A DNA stretch of 64,000 bases from Halolamina pelagica (lineage in GTDB: Archaea; Halobacteriota; Halobacteria; Halobacteriales; Haloferacaceae). Positions 1 through 8,335 of the stretch are shown piece by piece. Location: contig NZ_FOXI01000002.1 in the NCBI RefSeq assembly GCF_900115675.1, forward strand, positions 186,001 to 250,000. The letters are read 5' to 3'. The notes beneath the pieces are model-generated. The model saw nothing but the letters and a program-made list of their open reading frames with translations, was not told the origin of the DNA and did no database searches. The position numbers and the translations under genes were made by a program. Position 1 is the first letter of the stretch. Each line of letters opens with the position of its first letter.

Positions 1-132
1 GTCGGGCGGAACGCCGCGAGCACCGGCGCCGGCTTCGGCGCGCTGATCGGTGCGACGGTCGCGGAGAAGGTCGGACCGGCGGACGAACTCAAAAAGCGGT
101 TCGAGGGAGCGGACGACGAGGCCGCCGAATAG
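1..132 (+). CDS. C-terminal end of an unidentified protein (partial)
   Basis: The window opens inside a reading frame that runs 43 codons to a TAG stop. The visible tail has a Gly/Ala-rich stretch (GAGFGALIGATVAEKVG) that could pack as a short membrane helix, then a charged acidic C-terminus typical of haloarchaea. The N-terminus lies outside the window, so no function can be given. The next gene converges on it from the minus strand 53 bases away. Codon use (strong G/C in third positions) supports real coding. Confidence 0.6.
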   Translation, partial: VGRNAASTGAGFGALIGATVAEKVGPADELKKRFEGADDEAAE

Positions 133-185
133 CGACCTCGGCGCTTTTCTTCAGTCGTCGCCGGCTGCTCGCGTCGGCGACATCC

Positions 186-2114
186 TCAGTCGTCGGCGGG
201 GGCCGAGCCGCCGGCGGAGACGCCGGTGCCCGGACCCATGTCGATGCCGAGGTCGTCGAGCTTCTCGTCGGGGACGACGCCGTCGACCCAGCCGCGGTGC
301 TCGTAGTACTCCTCCTTCATCGCGTCGAGTTCGCAGAGCTCGCCCTCGATCCCGCCGCCGGCGGGCACGGCGTCCTCGGCGCCCTCGACGAAGCGGTCCG
401 GCAGCGAGTCGTCGTCGCCGTCGAAGCCGGCGAGGTTGTTGTAGTAGCGTTCGAGGTTGTAGACGCGCTCGCCGGCCTCCATCAGCTCCTCCTCGCCCAC
501 GGAGCGGCCGGTCATCCCGTTGTACTGGTCGATGTACTCCTCGATCCCTTCGGCGAAGGCGTTGAACTTGCAGATGTCGAAGGAGTCCGAGATGGCGTGG
601 AGGTCCTGGAACGTCGCCGTGAGTTCGCCCTTCCCCTCCCACTCGGTGGGGTCGACCTTCTCCGGGATGCCCAGGATCTCCGCCGCGGGCGTGTAGCCGC
701 GCAGGTGGCAGGCGCCGCGGTTGGAGGTCGCGTAGCCGATCCCCATGCCCTTCAGGCCGCGCGGGTCGTAGGCGGCGATGGCCTGCCCCTTCACGTCGAG
801 GCGGCAGTCGTGGGCGCCGAGCGCTTCGGCGGCCCGCTTCTGGCCCTCCGCGAGCGTGTCCGCGAGGTCACCCTCGCGCTTGCCGATCTTCTCGATCATC
901 TCGGTCATCGCGTCCACGTCGCCCCACTCGATGCCCTCGTCGATGTAGCCCTTCTCGGTGGCCTCCATCGCGAACGCGAGGATGTTCCCGGTCTCGATGC
1001 TGTCGATCCCGAGGTCGTTGCACTGGTCCATCATGACCGCGATCATGTCGCGGTCGTCGTTCATCGAGTTCGGGCCGAGCGCCCACGCGGGCTCGTACTC
1101 GTAGGACTCCATGCGGACGTTGAGGTCCTGGCCCTTGTGGTGGACGTCGACCTCGACCTCCTTCTTGCAGGCGACCGGACAGGAGTGACAGGTCGGGTCG
1201 TCGACGAGGATGTTCTCCTCGACGTTCTCCCCGGACACCTTCTCGGAGTCGATGTTGGGTTCGTCGGGCTCCTCGTCGGCCTCCATGCTGGTGGAGGTGA
1301 AGCGGCCGTTCCGCGTCGGGAGGCCGTCCATCTCCTCGGTGAGGTTCATCAGGACGTTCGTCCCGTACACCGAGAGCCCGCCCTCGTTGGGCGCGGTCAC
1401 GTCGGACTCCTGGATGGCCTGCATCGCGGCCTTGTGGCCCTCCATGAACGTCTCGCGGTCGGCCGGCTTCGGCATCTCCGTCCCAGACTTGACGACGACG
1501 GCCTTGAGGTTCTTCGAGCCCATCACCGCGCCGGTACCCCCGCGGCCCGAGGCGCGGTCGTCCTCGTTGATGATGCAGGCGTAGCGGACCTGGTTCTCGG
1601 CGCCGGGGCCGATGGCCATCGTCGAGAGGTTCTTGCCGTAGGACCCGTCGACCTCCTCCTCGAGGGTGTCGATCGCGTCGTGGATGCCGTCGCCCCAGAT
1701 GTGGCTGGCGTCACGGAGTTCGACCTCGCCGTCCTCGACGACGGCGTAGACGGGCTCGTCGGCCTTCCCTTCGAACAGGAGGCCGTCGAAGCCGGCCCAC
1801 TTCAGGCGGGCGCCGCTCCACCCGCCGTGGTGGGAGTCGGTCACCGTCCCCGTCAGCGGGGACTTGGTGACGACGGCGATCCGGCCGCTCATCGGCGTCT
1901 GCGTGCCCGTGAGCGGGCCGTTCATGAAGGCGAGGAGGTTCTCCTCGCCCAGCGGTTCGACGTCGGTCCCGTTGTCGAACACGTATTTCACGCCGAGGCC
2001 GCGCCCGCCGATGTACTGGCGCGCGTCCTCGTCGTCGATGCTCTCGTAGTCGACGTCCCCCGCACTGAGGTCGATGCGGGCGACGTTGTCGTGGAATCCT
2101 CCGAGGTCAGTCAT
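186..2114 (-). CDS. aor: Aldehyde:ferredoxin oxidoreductase family (tungsten/molybdenum pterin enzyme)
   Basis: About 642 aa, close to the usual 600-650 aa of the AOR family, which oxidises aldehydes to acids with ferredoxin using a bis-pterin W/Mo cofactor and one [4Fe-4S] cluster. The N-terminal domain carries the family signature (YIGGRGLGVKYVFDN, then GRIAVVTKSPLTGTVTDSHHGG). The cluster ligands are visible as DPTCHSCPVACKK with a fourth Cys in FDICKF near the C-terminal third. I chose the Met at 2114 (MTDLGGFHDN) because family similarity begins just after it; an upstream in-frame Met at 2201 adds a non-family stretch that crosses the promoter. A MoaD-like gene for pterin synthesis starts about 560 bases away on the other strand, which fits a pterin enzyme. 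The substrate cannot be told from sequence. Confidence 0.9.
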   Translation of the reverse strand: MTDLGGFHDNVARIDLSAGDVDYESIDDEDARQYIGGRGLGVKYVFDNGTDVEPLGEENLLAFMNGPLTGTQTPMSGRIAVVTKSPLTGTVTDSHHGGWSGARLKWAGFDGLLFEGKADEPVYAVVEDGEVELRDASHIWGDGIHDAIDTLEEEVDGSYGKNLSTMAIGPGAENQVRYACIINEDDRASGRGGTGAVMGSKNLKAVVVKSGTEMPKPADRETFMEGHKAAMQAIQESDVTAPNEGGLSVYGTNVLMNLTEEMDGLPTRNGRFTSTSMEADEEPDEPNIDSEKVSGENVEENILVDDPTCHSCPVACKKEVEVDVHHKGQDLNVRMESYEYEPAWALGPNSMNDDRDMIAVMMDQCNDLGIDSIETGNILAFAMEATEKGYIDEGIEWGDVDAMTEMIEKIGKREGDLADTLAEGQKRAAEALGAHDCRLDVKGQAIAAYDPRGLKGMGIGYATSNRGACHLRGYTPAAEILGIPEKVDPTEWEGKGELTATFQDLHAISDSFDICKFNAFAEGIEEYIDQYNGMTGRSVGEEELMEAGERVYNLERYYNNLAGFDGDDDSLPDRFVEGAEDAVPAGGGIEGELCELDAMKEEYYEHRGWVDGVVPDEKLDDLGIDMGPGTGVSAGGSAPADD

Positions 2115-2163
2115 AAGTAATGCTCGTTCCTTTCGTAGGGCCTGTCGGCTGTTAGGCGTTCTC

Positions 2164-2189
2164 ACATAATCGTAACTGCTTTCAGTTAC
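2164..2189 (-). promoter_or_regulatory. TATA-like box and 18-bp inverted repeat before aor
   Basis: Reading the minus strand, a TATA-like ATTATG (2164-2169) lies about 50 bases before the aor start. Immediately upstream of it is a perfect inverted repeat, GTAACT-N6-AGTTAC (2172-2189). A palindrome just upstream of the TATA box is where archaeal activators commonly bind, so this is a candidate operator. The repeat is seen directly; its function is inferred. Confidence 0.4.
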
Positions 2190-2290
2190 TTCCGCCCGCA
2201 CGGGCCCGTATCGCCCGGCGGGAATCCGGCTTCCGTATTGCGGTTTCCTCCGTCGGGAGGTTTATCCGCGTCGCCGCCCCACTGGCGCCC

Positions 2291-2674
2291 ATGGAGACGG
2301 TCTCACTCGGCGCTCCGGAACCGATCCTCGATTCCCTGCCCGACGACGACGACGCGCGAATGGACATGCGCGAGGCGGTCGCCGGCTGGGAGCGCCGCAT
2401 CAACGACGCCATCGAGGCCGCGGACGACGACGGCGAGGCGGTCGGCTACGTCCTCGACGCGGTCGAGCGGATCGAGTCCCGGATGGAGCGGTTCGACGAG
2501 TTCGTCCCGGAACTCCGCGCGTGGGGACAGTCGCCGATCTACGCCATCTCGTGGCGGAACCTCTACGCCGAACTGATCGCCCAACTGTACGACCACGACG
2601 AGCTCGGCGAGGCGTTGGACCGCGAGCGCAACCAGCGCCTCGTCGAGGACGGTATCCGCTTCGGGGACCGATGA
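2291..2674 (+). CDS. Conserved-looking haloarchaeal protein of unknown function, next to MoaD
   Basis: A 127-aa acidic protein with no signal peptide or membrane segment; it appears mostly helical. I do not recognise a domain. Its stop overlaps the ATG of the downstream MoaD-like gene (ATGA), so the two are almost certainly cotranscribed and translationally coupled. Together with the next two small genes it forms a three-gene plus-strand unit divergent from aor, which suggests a role linked to the AOR enzyme or its cofactor. That link rests on neighbourhood only. Confidence 0.75.
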   Translation: METVSLGAPEPILDSLPDDDDARMDMREAVAGWERRINDAIEAADDDGEAVGYVLDAVERIESRMERFDEFVPELRAWGQSPIYAISWRNLYAELIAQLYDHDELGEALDRERNQRLVEDGIRFGDR

Positions 2675-2949
2675 ACGTCGAACTCCGGTTCTTCGCGACG
2701 TTCCGCCAGGCGGTCGGACGGAAGGTCGTCGAGCGGGAGTTCCCCGAGGGGACCACCATCGGCGAGGTGCTGTACGAGCTGGAAGAGGAGTACGACGACC
2801 TCTCGGGCCAACTGATCGAGGACGGCGAGCTGCGCCCGCACATCAACGTGCTCAAGAGCGGCCGCGAGGCGCTGCACCTCGACGGAATGGAGACCGTCCT
2901 GGAGGACGGCGACCGCCTCAGCATCTTCCCCCCGGTCGCCGGCGGATGA
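2671..2949 (+). CDS. MoaD/ThiS-family ubiquitin-like sulfur carrier (SAMP-like)
   Basis: A 92-aa beta-grasp protein ending in PPVAGG. The C-terminal Gly-Gly is the residue pair adenylated by an E1/MoeB-type enzyme and then thiocarboxylated (molybdopterin synthase small subunit) or attached to lysines (haloarchaeal SAMP). Visible family marks are the start MNVELRFFATFRQAVG, the central IGEVLYELEEEY and the end LSIFPPVAGG. It overlaps the upstream ORF by ATGA, and the next gene starts inside its stop codon. Position beside aor suggests a pterin-synthesis role for the W/Mo cofactor, but a dual SAMP role is possible. Confidence 0.88.
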   Translation: MNVELRFFATFRQAVGRKVVEREFPEGTTIGEVLYELEEEYDDLSGQLIEDGELRPHINVLKSGREALHLDGMETVLEDGDRLSIFPPVAGG

Positions 2950-3215
2950 TGCGCCGGGAGAAGGAGTTCCGGGGGATCTCGGTCCGCCTCGCACGGAACT
3001 ACCTCGAGAACCTCGGCGGGACGGCCGTCGACGACACGACCGTCGAAGCCGACGAGTGGCGCGTCGACCTCTCGGCGGAGAAAGTCGCGATCGGCCCCTC
3101 GATCGAACTGACCGAGATCACCGTCGCCTTCGAGGCCGACGACGGGTTCGGCGAGGAGAACTTCGAGCAGTTGATCGCGGACTTCTCCCGGAAAGCGATG
3201 CGGGCCGGCGGCTGA
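2946..3215 (+). CDS. Small acidic protein of unknown function in the aor/moaD cluster
   Basis: An 89-aa protein beginning MMRREKEFRGISV; two consecutive ATGs (2946 and 2949) are both usable. It has an alpha/beta pattern with no membrane segment or metal motif. It overlaps the moaD-like stop and is the last gene of the three-gene unit. I do not recognise the family; cofactor delivery or AOR maturation is only a neighbourhood guess. Confidence 0.75.
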   Translation: MMRREKEFRGISVRLARNYLENLGGTAVDDTTVEADEWRVDLSAEKVAIGPSIELTEITVAFEADDGFGEENFEQLIADFSRKAMRAGG

Positions 3216-3572
3216 TCAGACCGTCTCGAGGCTGTCGAGCACGCGCTGGGAGAACTCCACCTCGGTCATCTCGCCGGCCTCGAGCGCGTCGAACCAGTCG
3301 GCGTCCGCGCGCCACGCGCCTAGTTCCTCGTCAGCGAGGTCGGTGACCGTCGCCTCCACGTCCCGGACCGGCCAGTCGCGTCGATCGAACAGTTTTCGGA
3401 AGTCGTTGACCACGTCGCCCACCTGCTGGTGGGGGATCTCCCCGTGCTCATCGGCGGCGGTGGACTGGTAGGTCAGCTGGTAGGTGTCACCGTCGACGGC
3501 GACTGATTGGAGGTAGCAGCCGTGGTTCGTGAGGCGGGATTCGAGTGCGAACGTGCGGTCGTCGTCCATCAT
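3216..3572 (-). CDS. Small haloarchaeal protein of unknown function
   Basis: About 118 aa from the Met pair at 3569/3572 (MMDDDRTFALESRL); a further in-frame Met lies at 3596. The sequence is soluble and acidic, with a central beta-rich part (YLQSVAVDGDTYQLTYQS) and a helical C-terminus. It converges on the preceding plus-strand gene with no gap and is divergent from the sufS-like gene. No catalytic motif is seen. Confidence 0.7.
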   Translation of the reverse strand: MMDDDRTFALESRLTNHGCYLQSVAVDGDTYQLTYQSTAADEHGEIPHQQVGDVVNDFRKLFDRRDWPVRDVEATVTDLADEELGAWRADADWFDALEAGEMTEVEFSQRVLDSLETV

Positions 3573-3653
3573 CGAGGGGAGGACGCCGCCGGGCATAGGC
3601 GTTGTCCCCGCGGCCCGGGAACCTTTAAGACGACTGAAGGATACCTTCGTCGC

Positions 3654-5297
3654 ATGTCCCCCGACGCCGCCAGCGTCCGCGAGGACTTCCCGGTCCTCGA
3701 CCGGGAGGTGAAGGGCGAACCGCTCACGTACCTCGACAACGCCGCGACCACCCAGACCCCGCGACAGGTGTACGATGTCTTCGAGGAGTTCTACGCCGGC
3801 TACAACGCGAACGTCCACCGCGGCATCCACGAACTCAGCCACGAGGCGTCGCTGGCCTACGAGGCCGCTCACGACCGCCTCGCCGAGTTCGTCGGCGCCG
3901 CCGGCGGCCGCGAGGAGATGATCTTCACCCGCAACACCACCGAGAGCATCAACCTCGTCGCTCACGGCCTCGCGCTCCCGGAGTTCGGCCCCGGCGACGC
4001 CGTCGTAACCACCGAGATGGAACACCACGCCTCGCTGGTCACCTGGCAGCAGGTCGCCAAGCGCACGGGCGCGGACCTGCGGTTCGTCCGGGTCACCGAC
4101 GACGGCCACGTCGACGTGGAGCACGCCAAGTCGCTGATCGACGACGACGTGGAACTGGTGTCGGTCCCGCACGTGTCGAACGTGCTGGGGACGGTCACCC
4201 CCGTTTCCACGTTCGCCGAGTTGGCCCACGACGCCGGCGCGGTGCTGGTCGTCGACGGCGCCCAGTCCGCACCGACCCGTCCCGTCGACGTGGAGGAAAT
4301 GGGCGCGGACTTCTTCGCGTTCTCGGGGCACAAGATGGCCGGGCCGACCGGGATCGGCGGGCTCTACGGCCGGAAGGACCTGCTCGAGGAGATGGAGCCG
4401 TTCCTCTACGGCGGCGAGATGATCCAGCACGTCACGTTCGACCGCTCGACGTGGAACGGCCTCCCCTGGAAGTTCGAGGCCGGGACGCCGCCGATCGCGG
4501 AGGGGATCGCGCTCGCGGCCGCCGCCGACTACCTCGACGACCTCGGGATGGAGTGGGTGCGCGACCACGAGAACCGGCTCGCGCAGTACGCCCTCGAGCG
4601 CCTGAACGCGCGCGACGACGTCGAGACGTACGGCCCGGGTCCGGGTGAGGAACGCACGGGACTGGTCGCGTTCAACGTCGACGGCGTCCACGGCCACGAC
4701 CTCTCCTCGCTGCTGAACGACCGGGGGATCGCCGTCCGCGCGGGGGATCACTGTACCCAGCCGCTCCACGACCGCCTCGACGTGCCGGGATCGGTCCGGG
4801 CGTCGTTCTACGTCTACAACACCACCGAGGAGATCGACCGGCTGCTCGACGCCATCGACGACGCCGAGGCGAAGCTCGACGCCTACCTGCGCTCGGACCG
4901 CTACGCCGACCGGCTCTACGAGCACCACCGCAACCCGCACAACAGCGGCGGGCTGGCCGACCCGTCGCTGGTGAAGTCGTCCGAGGAGACCGCCTGTGGC
5001 GACGACGGCGAGTTCCACGTCGACATCGCGCCGGACGGCACGATCGAGCGGCTGGCCTTCGAGAGCGAGAGCTGTGCCGTGAGCCGGGCGGTGGCCAGCC
5101 TCGTCACCGAGTACCTGGAGGGTCGGACCGTCGCCGAGGCCGCCGAGATGAAGGGCGAGGTGGCGGCGATGCTCGACGGCCAGTTCCCCGACCTCCGACG
5201 GGACTGCGTGGTGGGGCCGGAGGAGGTGATCAGGGAGGCGGCCCAGGAGTATCTGGCGAGGGGGCGAGCCGTCGAAGACACCACCTCGGCGACGTAG
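3654..5297 (+). CDS. sufS: Cysteine desulfurase (SufS type) fused to a SufU/IscU-like scaffold domain
   Basis: A 547-aa two-domain protein. Residues 1 to about 410 are a class-V PLP cysteine desulfurase: the PLP lysine is K227 in SGHKMAG and the persulfide cysteine is C367 in RAGDHCTQPL. From about residue 420 a second domain resembles SufU/IscU: it starts LYEHHRNPHNSGGL and keeps three cysteines in ETACGDD, SESCAVS and RRDCVV, the places where this family holds Zn or an Fe-S cluster. The combined product would take sulfur from cysteine and pass it in cis to its own acceptor. Desulfurases are normally about 400-415 aa, so the extra domain is a real fusion in one open frame. Start chosen at 3654 (MSPDAASVRED), where family homology begins; the upstream extension is antisense to the neighbour. 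Confidence 0.93.
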   Translation: MSPDAASVREDFPVLDREVKGEPLTYLDNAATTQTPRQVYDVFEEFYAGYNANVHRGIHELSHEASLAYEAAHDRLAEFVGAAGGREEMIFTRNTTESINLVAHGLALPEFGPGDAVVTTEMEHHASLVTWQQVAKRTGADLRFVRVTDDGHVDVEHAKSLIDDDVELVSVPHVSNVLGTVTPVSTFAELAHDAGAVLVVDGAQSAPTRPVDVEEMGADFFAFSGHKMAGPTGIGGLYGRKDLLEEMEPFLYGGEMIQHVTFDRSTWNGLPWKFEAGTPPIAEGIALAAAADYLDDLGMEWVRDHENRLAQYALERLNARDDVETYGPGPGEERTGLVAFNVDGVHGHDLSSLLNDRGIAVRAGDHCTQPLHDRLDVPGSVRASFYVYNTTEEIDRLLDAIDDAEAKLDAYLRSDRYADRLYEHHRNPHNSGGLADPSLVKSSEETACGDDGEFHVDIAPDGTIERLAFESESCAVSRAVASLVTEYLEGRTVAEAAEMKGEVAAMLDGQFPDLRRDCVVGPEEVIREAAQEYLARGRAVEDTTSAT

Positions 5298-5387
5298 ACG
5301 ACCTCTCGGCGCGCGACACCGCCTCGTACGTCGGACCACACGGTTATCCCTCGCCCGTGGATATCGCGATCAGACGAGGCTCTACCG

Positions 5388-7679
5388 ATGCAGACATCTC
5401 CCGACACGGTCCGCGCACTCCACGTGGACCCGGACTCGTCGTTCGTGGACGCCGCCGCGACGCGTCTCGAGCGCGAGGACGATCGACTCGACGTGACGAC
5501 GACGACCGACGCCGACGAGGCCCTGGCACTGCTCGAAAACGACGCGTTCGACTGCGTGATCGCCGACTACGACCTGCCGGAGACGACCGGCATCGAGCTC
5601 TTCCAGTCCGTCCGCGACCGCGACTCGGAGCTCCCGTTCCTCCTGTTCACCGGAGCGGGCTCGGAGGCGATCGCCAGCGACGCCCTCTCCGCGGGCGTGA
5701 CCGACTACCTCCGGAAGGGGCGGGTGGACGACCAGTACGCGGAGCTGGCCGACCGCACTCTCGACGCCGTCAGGAGTGCTCGCCGGGACAGCGAGCCCGG
5801 GGGGGCCTGCAGCGACGGGACTCCCGGGTTCCTCCAACACGTCGTCGAGGCCGTCGGCGTCGGCGTCGCCGCCTACCGGGCGGACGGGACGTTCGCGTAC
5901 GTCAACGAGACGTTCGCGTCGAACCTCGACGCCGACAGGAACACGTTCGACGACGTTCACGTGTGGGAGATCGCGCCCGAACTCGACCGCGAGGACTTCG
6001 ACCGGTACTGGGCGTCGTTCTCCGTCGGGGACACCAAGACGACCGAGACAACCCACGCGTTCCGGGGCACCGAGGTGGCCGTGGAGACGGTGACGACCTG
6101 TACCGTCGTCGACGGGACGACGTACCACGTCGGGACGGCGCGGGACATCACCGAACGCAAGGAACGCGAGGAGCGGTTCCAAGCGTTCGTCGAACAGTCC
6201 AACGACATCCTCACCGTGCTCGACGGGAACGGGGTGTACAAGTACCAGAGCCCCTCGGCCAAGCGCATCCTCGGCTACGAACCCGGCGAACTCGTCGGCG
6301 AGAGCGCGTTCGAGCGTGTCCACCCGGACGACCGTGCGGACGTGGTCACCACGTTCCAGCAGGTGATGTCGAACCCGGGCCAGGATCTGAGCGTGGAGTA
6401 TCGGTTCCGCCACGCCGACGGCTCGTGGCGCTGGCTGGAGTCCCGCGGAGTCAACGCCCCCGAAACCTCCGCCATCGACGGGTTCCTGATCAACAGCCGG
6501 GACGTGACCGAGCGCAAGGAACACGAGCGGCAGATCGGCGACCTCCACGACGCCACCCGGCAGATGGTGCAGGCGAGCGACGAGCGGGACGTGTGTGCGG
6601 TCGCCGTCGAGACGGCCGAGGAGGTGCTCGGACACTCGATCGCCGGGGTCTGGCTCCGCGACGAGACCGGGGACCGGCTCGAACCGGCCGCGACGACTGC
6701 GGGTGCCGAGGAGCGATTCGACGAGCTCCCGGTGTACACCGAGGGCAACAGCCTCTCGTGGGAGGCCTACGAGACCGGCGAGGCGAGGGTCGTCGACGAT
6801 CTCGCGACCGAGTCCGGGCTGTACAACCCCGACAGCGAGGTTCGGAGCGAGATCATCGTCCCGCTGGGGGAGTACGGTGTGTTGAACGTCGGGTCCCCCG
6901 TGGACGACGCGTTCACCGACAACGAGGTGACGCTGGCGAAACTGCTGGCCGCGAACGCACAGGTCGCACTCGGCCGCAGCGAACGCGAGCGCCTGCTTGA
7001 ACGCCAGACCGAGCAGATGGAGTTCTTCAACTCGATCCTCCGGCACGACGTGCTCAACGCGGTCACGGTGATCCGTGCCCGCGCCGAGTTCCTCGCGGAC
7101 GAACTCGACGGCGAGCAGTTGCAGGACGCCGAGACGATCGTTCGGTGGAGCGACGACGTGACCGAGATCGTCCAGCGCGTCCGGACCGTGGTGGAGACGC
7201 TTGCCGGGGAGGGCGACCCGGAGCTCGAACCGGTCGACCTCGCCGCGGAGCTCCGGGCGGAAGTCGACCGCGTCCGGTCGACGTACCCCGAAGTCGACTT
7301 CGAGACGGGGATCCCCGAGGCGCAACCGGTGCTGGCGAACGACCTGCTGGGTGACGCGTTGGGCAACATCGTCACCAACGCCATCGAGCACAACGACACC
7401 GACGGGCTCCGAGTCTCGGTGAGCGTCGAACGAAACGACGGCGACGTGGTCGTCCGCATCGCGGACAACGGGACCGGCGTCCCGCCGGAGCGCAAGGACG
7501 CCATCTTCCGACGGGGGGAGACCGGCCACGCCAAGTCCACCGGTTCCGGCTTCGGCCTCTTCTTCGCCGACGCGATGGTCGAGGAGTACGGCGGCGACAT
7601 CCGGGTCGAGGACAACGACGCCGGCGGTGCAACGTTCGAGGTTCGGCTCTCGGCGGTCGATCACGGGCCGTCGCCGTGA
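5388..7679 (+). CDS. Sensor histidine kinase: REC-PAS-PAS-GAF-HisKA-HATPase
   Basis: A 763-aa soluble kinase with no membrane helices. Rough order: receiver domain 8-125 with phospho-acceptor D60 in ADYDLP; PAS about 145-260 and 265-380, each ending in a DITERKE/DVTERKE linker; GAF about 385-535; HisKA with H553 in ILRHDVLN; HATPase with N box NIVTNAIEHN, G1 box ADNGTGVP and G2 box TGSGFGLFF. An N-terminal receiver on a kinase is a common haloarchaeal layout, allowing input from another kinase. It is followed by a HalX response regulator and an ATPase, which look like its signalling partners. The ligand for PAS/GAF is unknown. Confidence 0.92.
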   Translation: MQTSPDTVRALHVDPDSSFVDAAATRLEREDDRLDVTTTTDADEALALLENDAFDCVIADYDLPETTGIELFQSVRDRDSELPFLLFTGAGSEAIASDALSAGVTDYLRKGRVDDQYAELADRTLDAVRSARRDSEPGGACSDGTPGFLQHVVEAVGVGVAAYRADGTFAYVNETFASNLDADRNTFDDVHVWEIAPELDREDFDRYWASFSVGDTKTTETTHAFRGTEVAVETVTTCTVVDGTTYHVGTARDITERKEREERFQAFVEQSNDILTVLDGNGVYKYQSPSAKRILGYEPGELVGESAFERVHPDDRADVVTTFQQVMSNPGQDLSVEYRFRHADGSWRWLESRGVNAPETSAIDGFLINSRDVTERKEHERQIGDLHDATRQMVQASDERDVCAVAVETAEEVLGHSIAGVWLRDETGDRLEPAATTAGAEERFDELPVYTEGNSLSWEAYETGEARVVDDLATESGLYNPDSEVRSEIIVPLGEYGVLNVGSPVDDAFTDNEVTLAKLLAANAQVALGRSERERLLERQTEQMEFFNSILRHDVLNAVTVIRARAEFLADELDGEQLQDAETIVRWSDDVTEIVQRVRTVVETLAGEGDPELEPVDLAAELRAEVDRVRSTYPEVDFETGIPEAQPVLANDLLGDALGNIVTNAIEHNDTDGLRVSVSVERNDGDVVVRIADNGTGVPPERKDAIFRRGETGHAKSTGSGFGLFFADAMVEEYGGDIRVEDNDAGGATFEVRLSAVDHGPSP

Positions 7680-7741
7680 CCCTCGCGGGCCGACAGGGTT
7701 CGAGGGCCACCTATATGCACGTGGCGGGGGCAGCAACCACT

Positions 7742-8335
7742 ATGAGCGATACTGGTCCGCCCGTCGTGCTCGTCGTCGAGGACGAGCCCGACGTGGCCGA
7801 GACCTACCGCCGCTGGCTGCGTTCGACGTACGACGTTCGCGTTGCCGCCGACGGCCCGACGGCGATGGCGGAACTCGACGCCTCGGTCGACGTGGTCCTG
7901 CTGGATCGGATGATGCCCGAAATGGCCGGCGAGGAGGTGCTTCGGGAGATCCGCGACCGGGAGATGACCTGCCGGGTCGCGATGGTGACGGCGGTCGACC
8001 CGGACTTCGACGTCGTGGAGATGGGGTTCGACGCCTACGTCACCAAACCACCCGAACGCGACGAACTGATGGAGACGATCGAGCGGCTGCTGGATCGAGC
8101 CGAGGTCGACGACGACCTACAGCAGTACTACTCGTTGGTCGCGCGCCGGAGCACGCTCGAGGCCGAGAAAACCGAGGCGGAGCTGAACGACAGCCCGGAG
8201 TACGCGAACCTGGTCGACCGGATCGAGCGGCAACGCGAGGAGGTCGACGAGGAACTGGGAGACATGTCCACGGACACGGATTTCGTCGGCGCCGTCCGCG
8301 AGATCATGAACGACGAGGGGGAGCAGACAGAATGA
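7742..8335 (+). CDS. Response regulator with receiver and HalX domains
   Basis: A 197-aa protein. Residues 5-120 are a receiver domain with the acidic pocket VVEDEPD, phospho-acceptor Asp in LLDRMMPEMAG and the conserved Lys in YVTKPPERDEL. The remaining 70 residues form a charged helical coiled region (SLVARRSTLEAEKTEAEL) matching the HalX output domain known from haloarchaeal regulators. No HTH is visible. It lies 62 bases after the kinase gene and its stop overlaps the ATG of the next gene, so kinase, regulator and ATPase are probably one unit. Confidence 0.9.
   Translation: MSDTGPPVVLVVEDEPDVAETYRRWLRSTYDVRVAADGPTAMAELDASVDVVLLDRMMPEMAGEEVLREIRDREMTCRVAMVTAVDPDFDVVEMGFDAYVTKPPERDELMETIERLLDRAEVDDDLQQYYSLVARRSTLEAEKTEAELNDSPEYANLVDRIERQREEVDEELGDMSTDTDFVGAVREIMNDEGEQTE

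Noticed and set aside
3216-5339. A 707-aa minus-strand frame covering the sufS-like gene
   Set aside because: Its 5' two-thirds are antisense to a clearly conserved enzyme; only the last 118 codons form a plausible separate gene.
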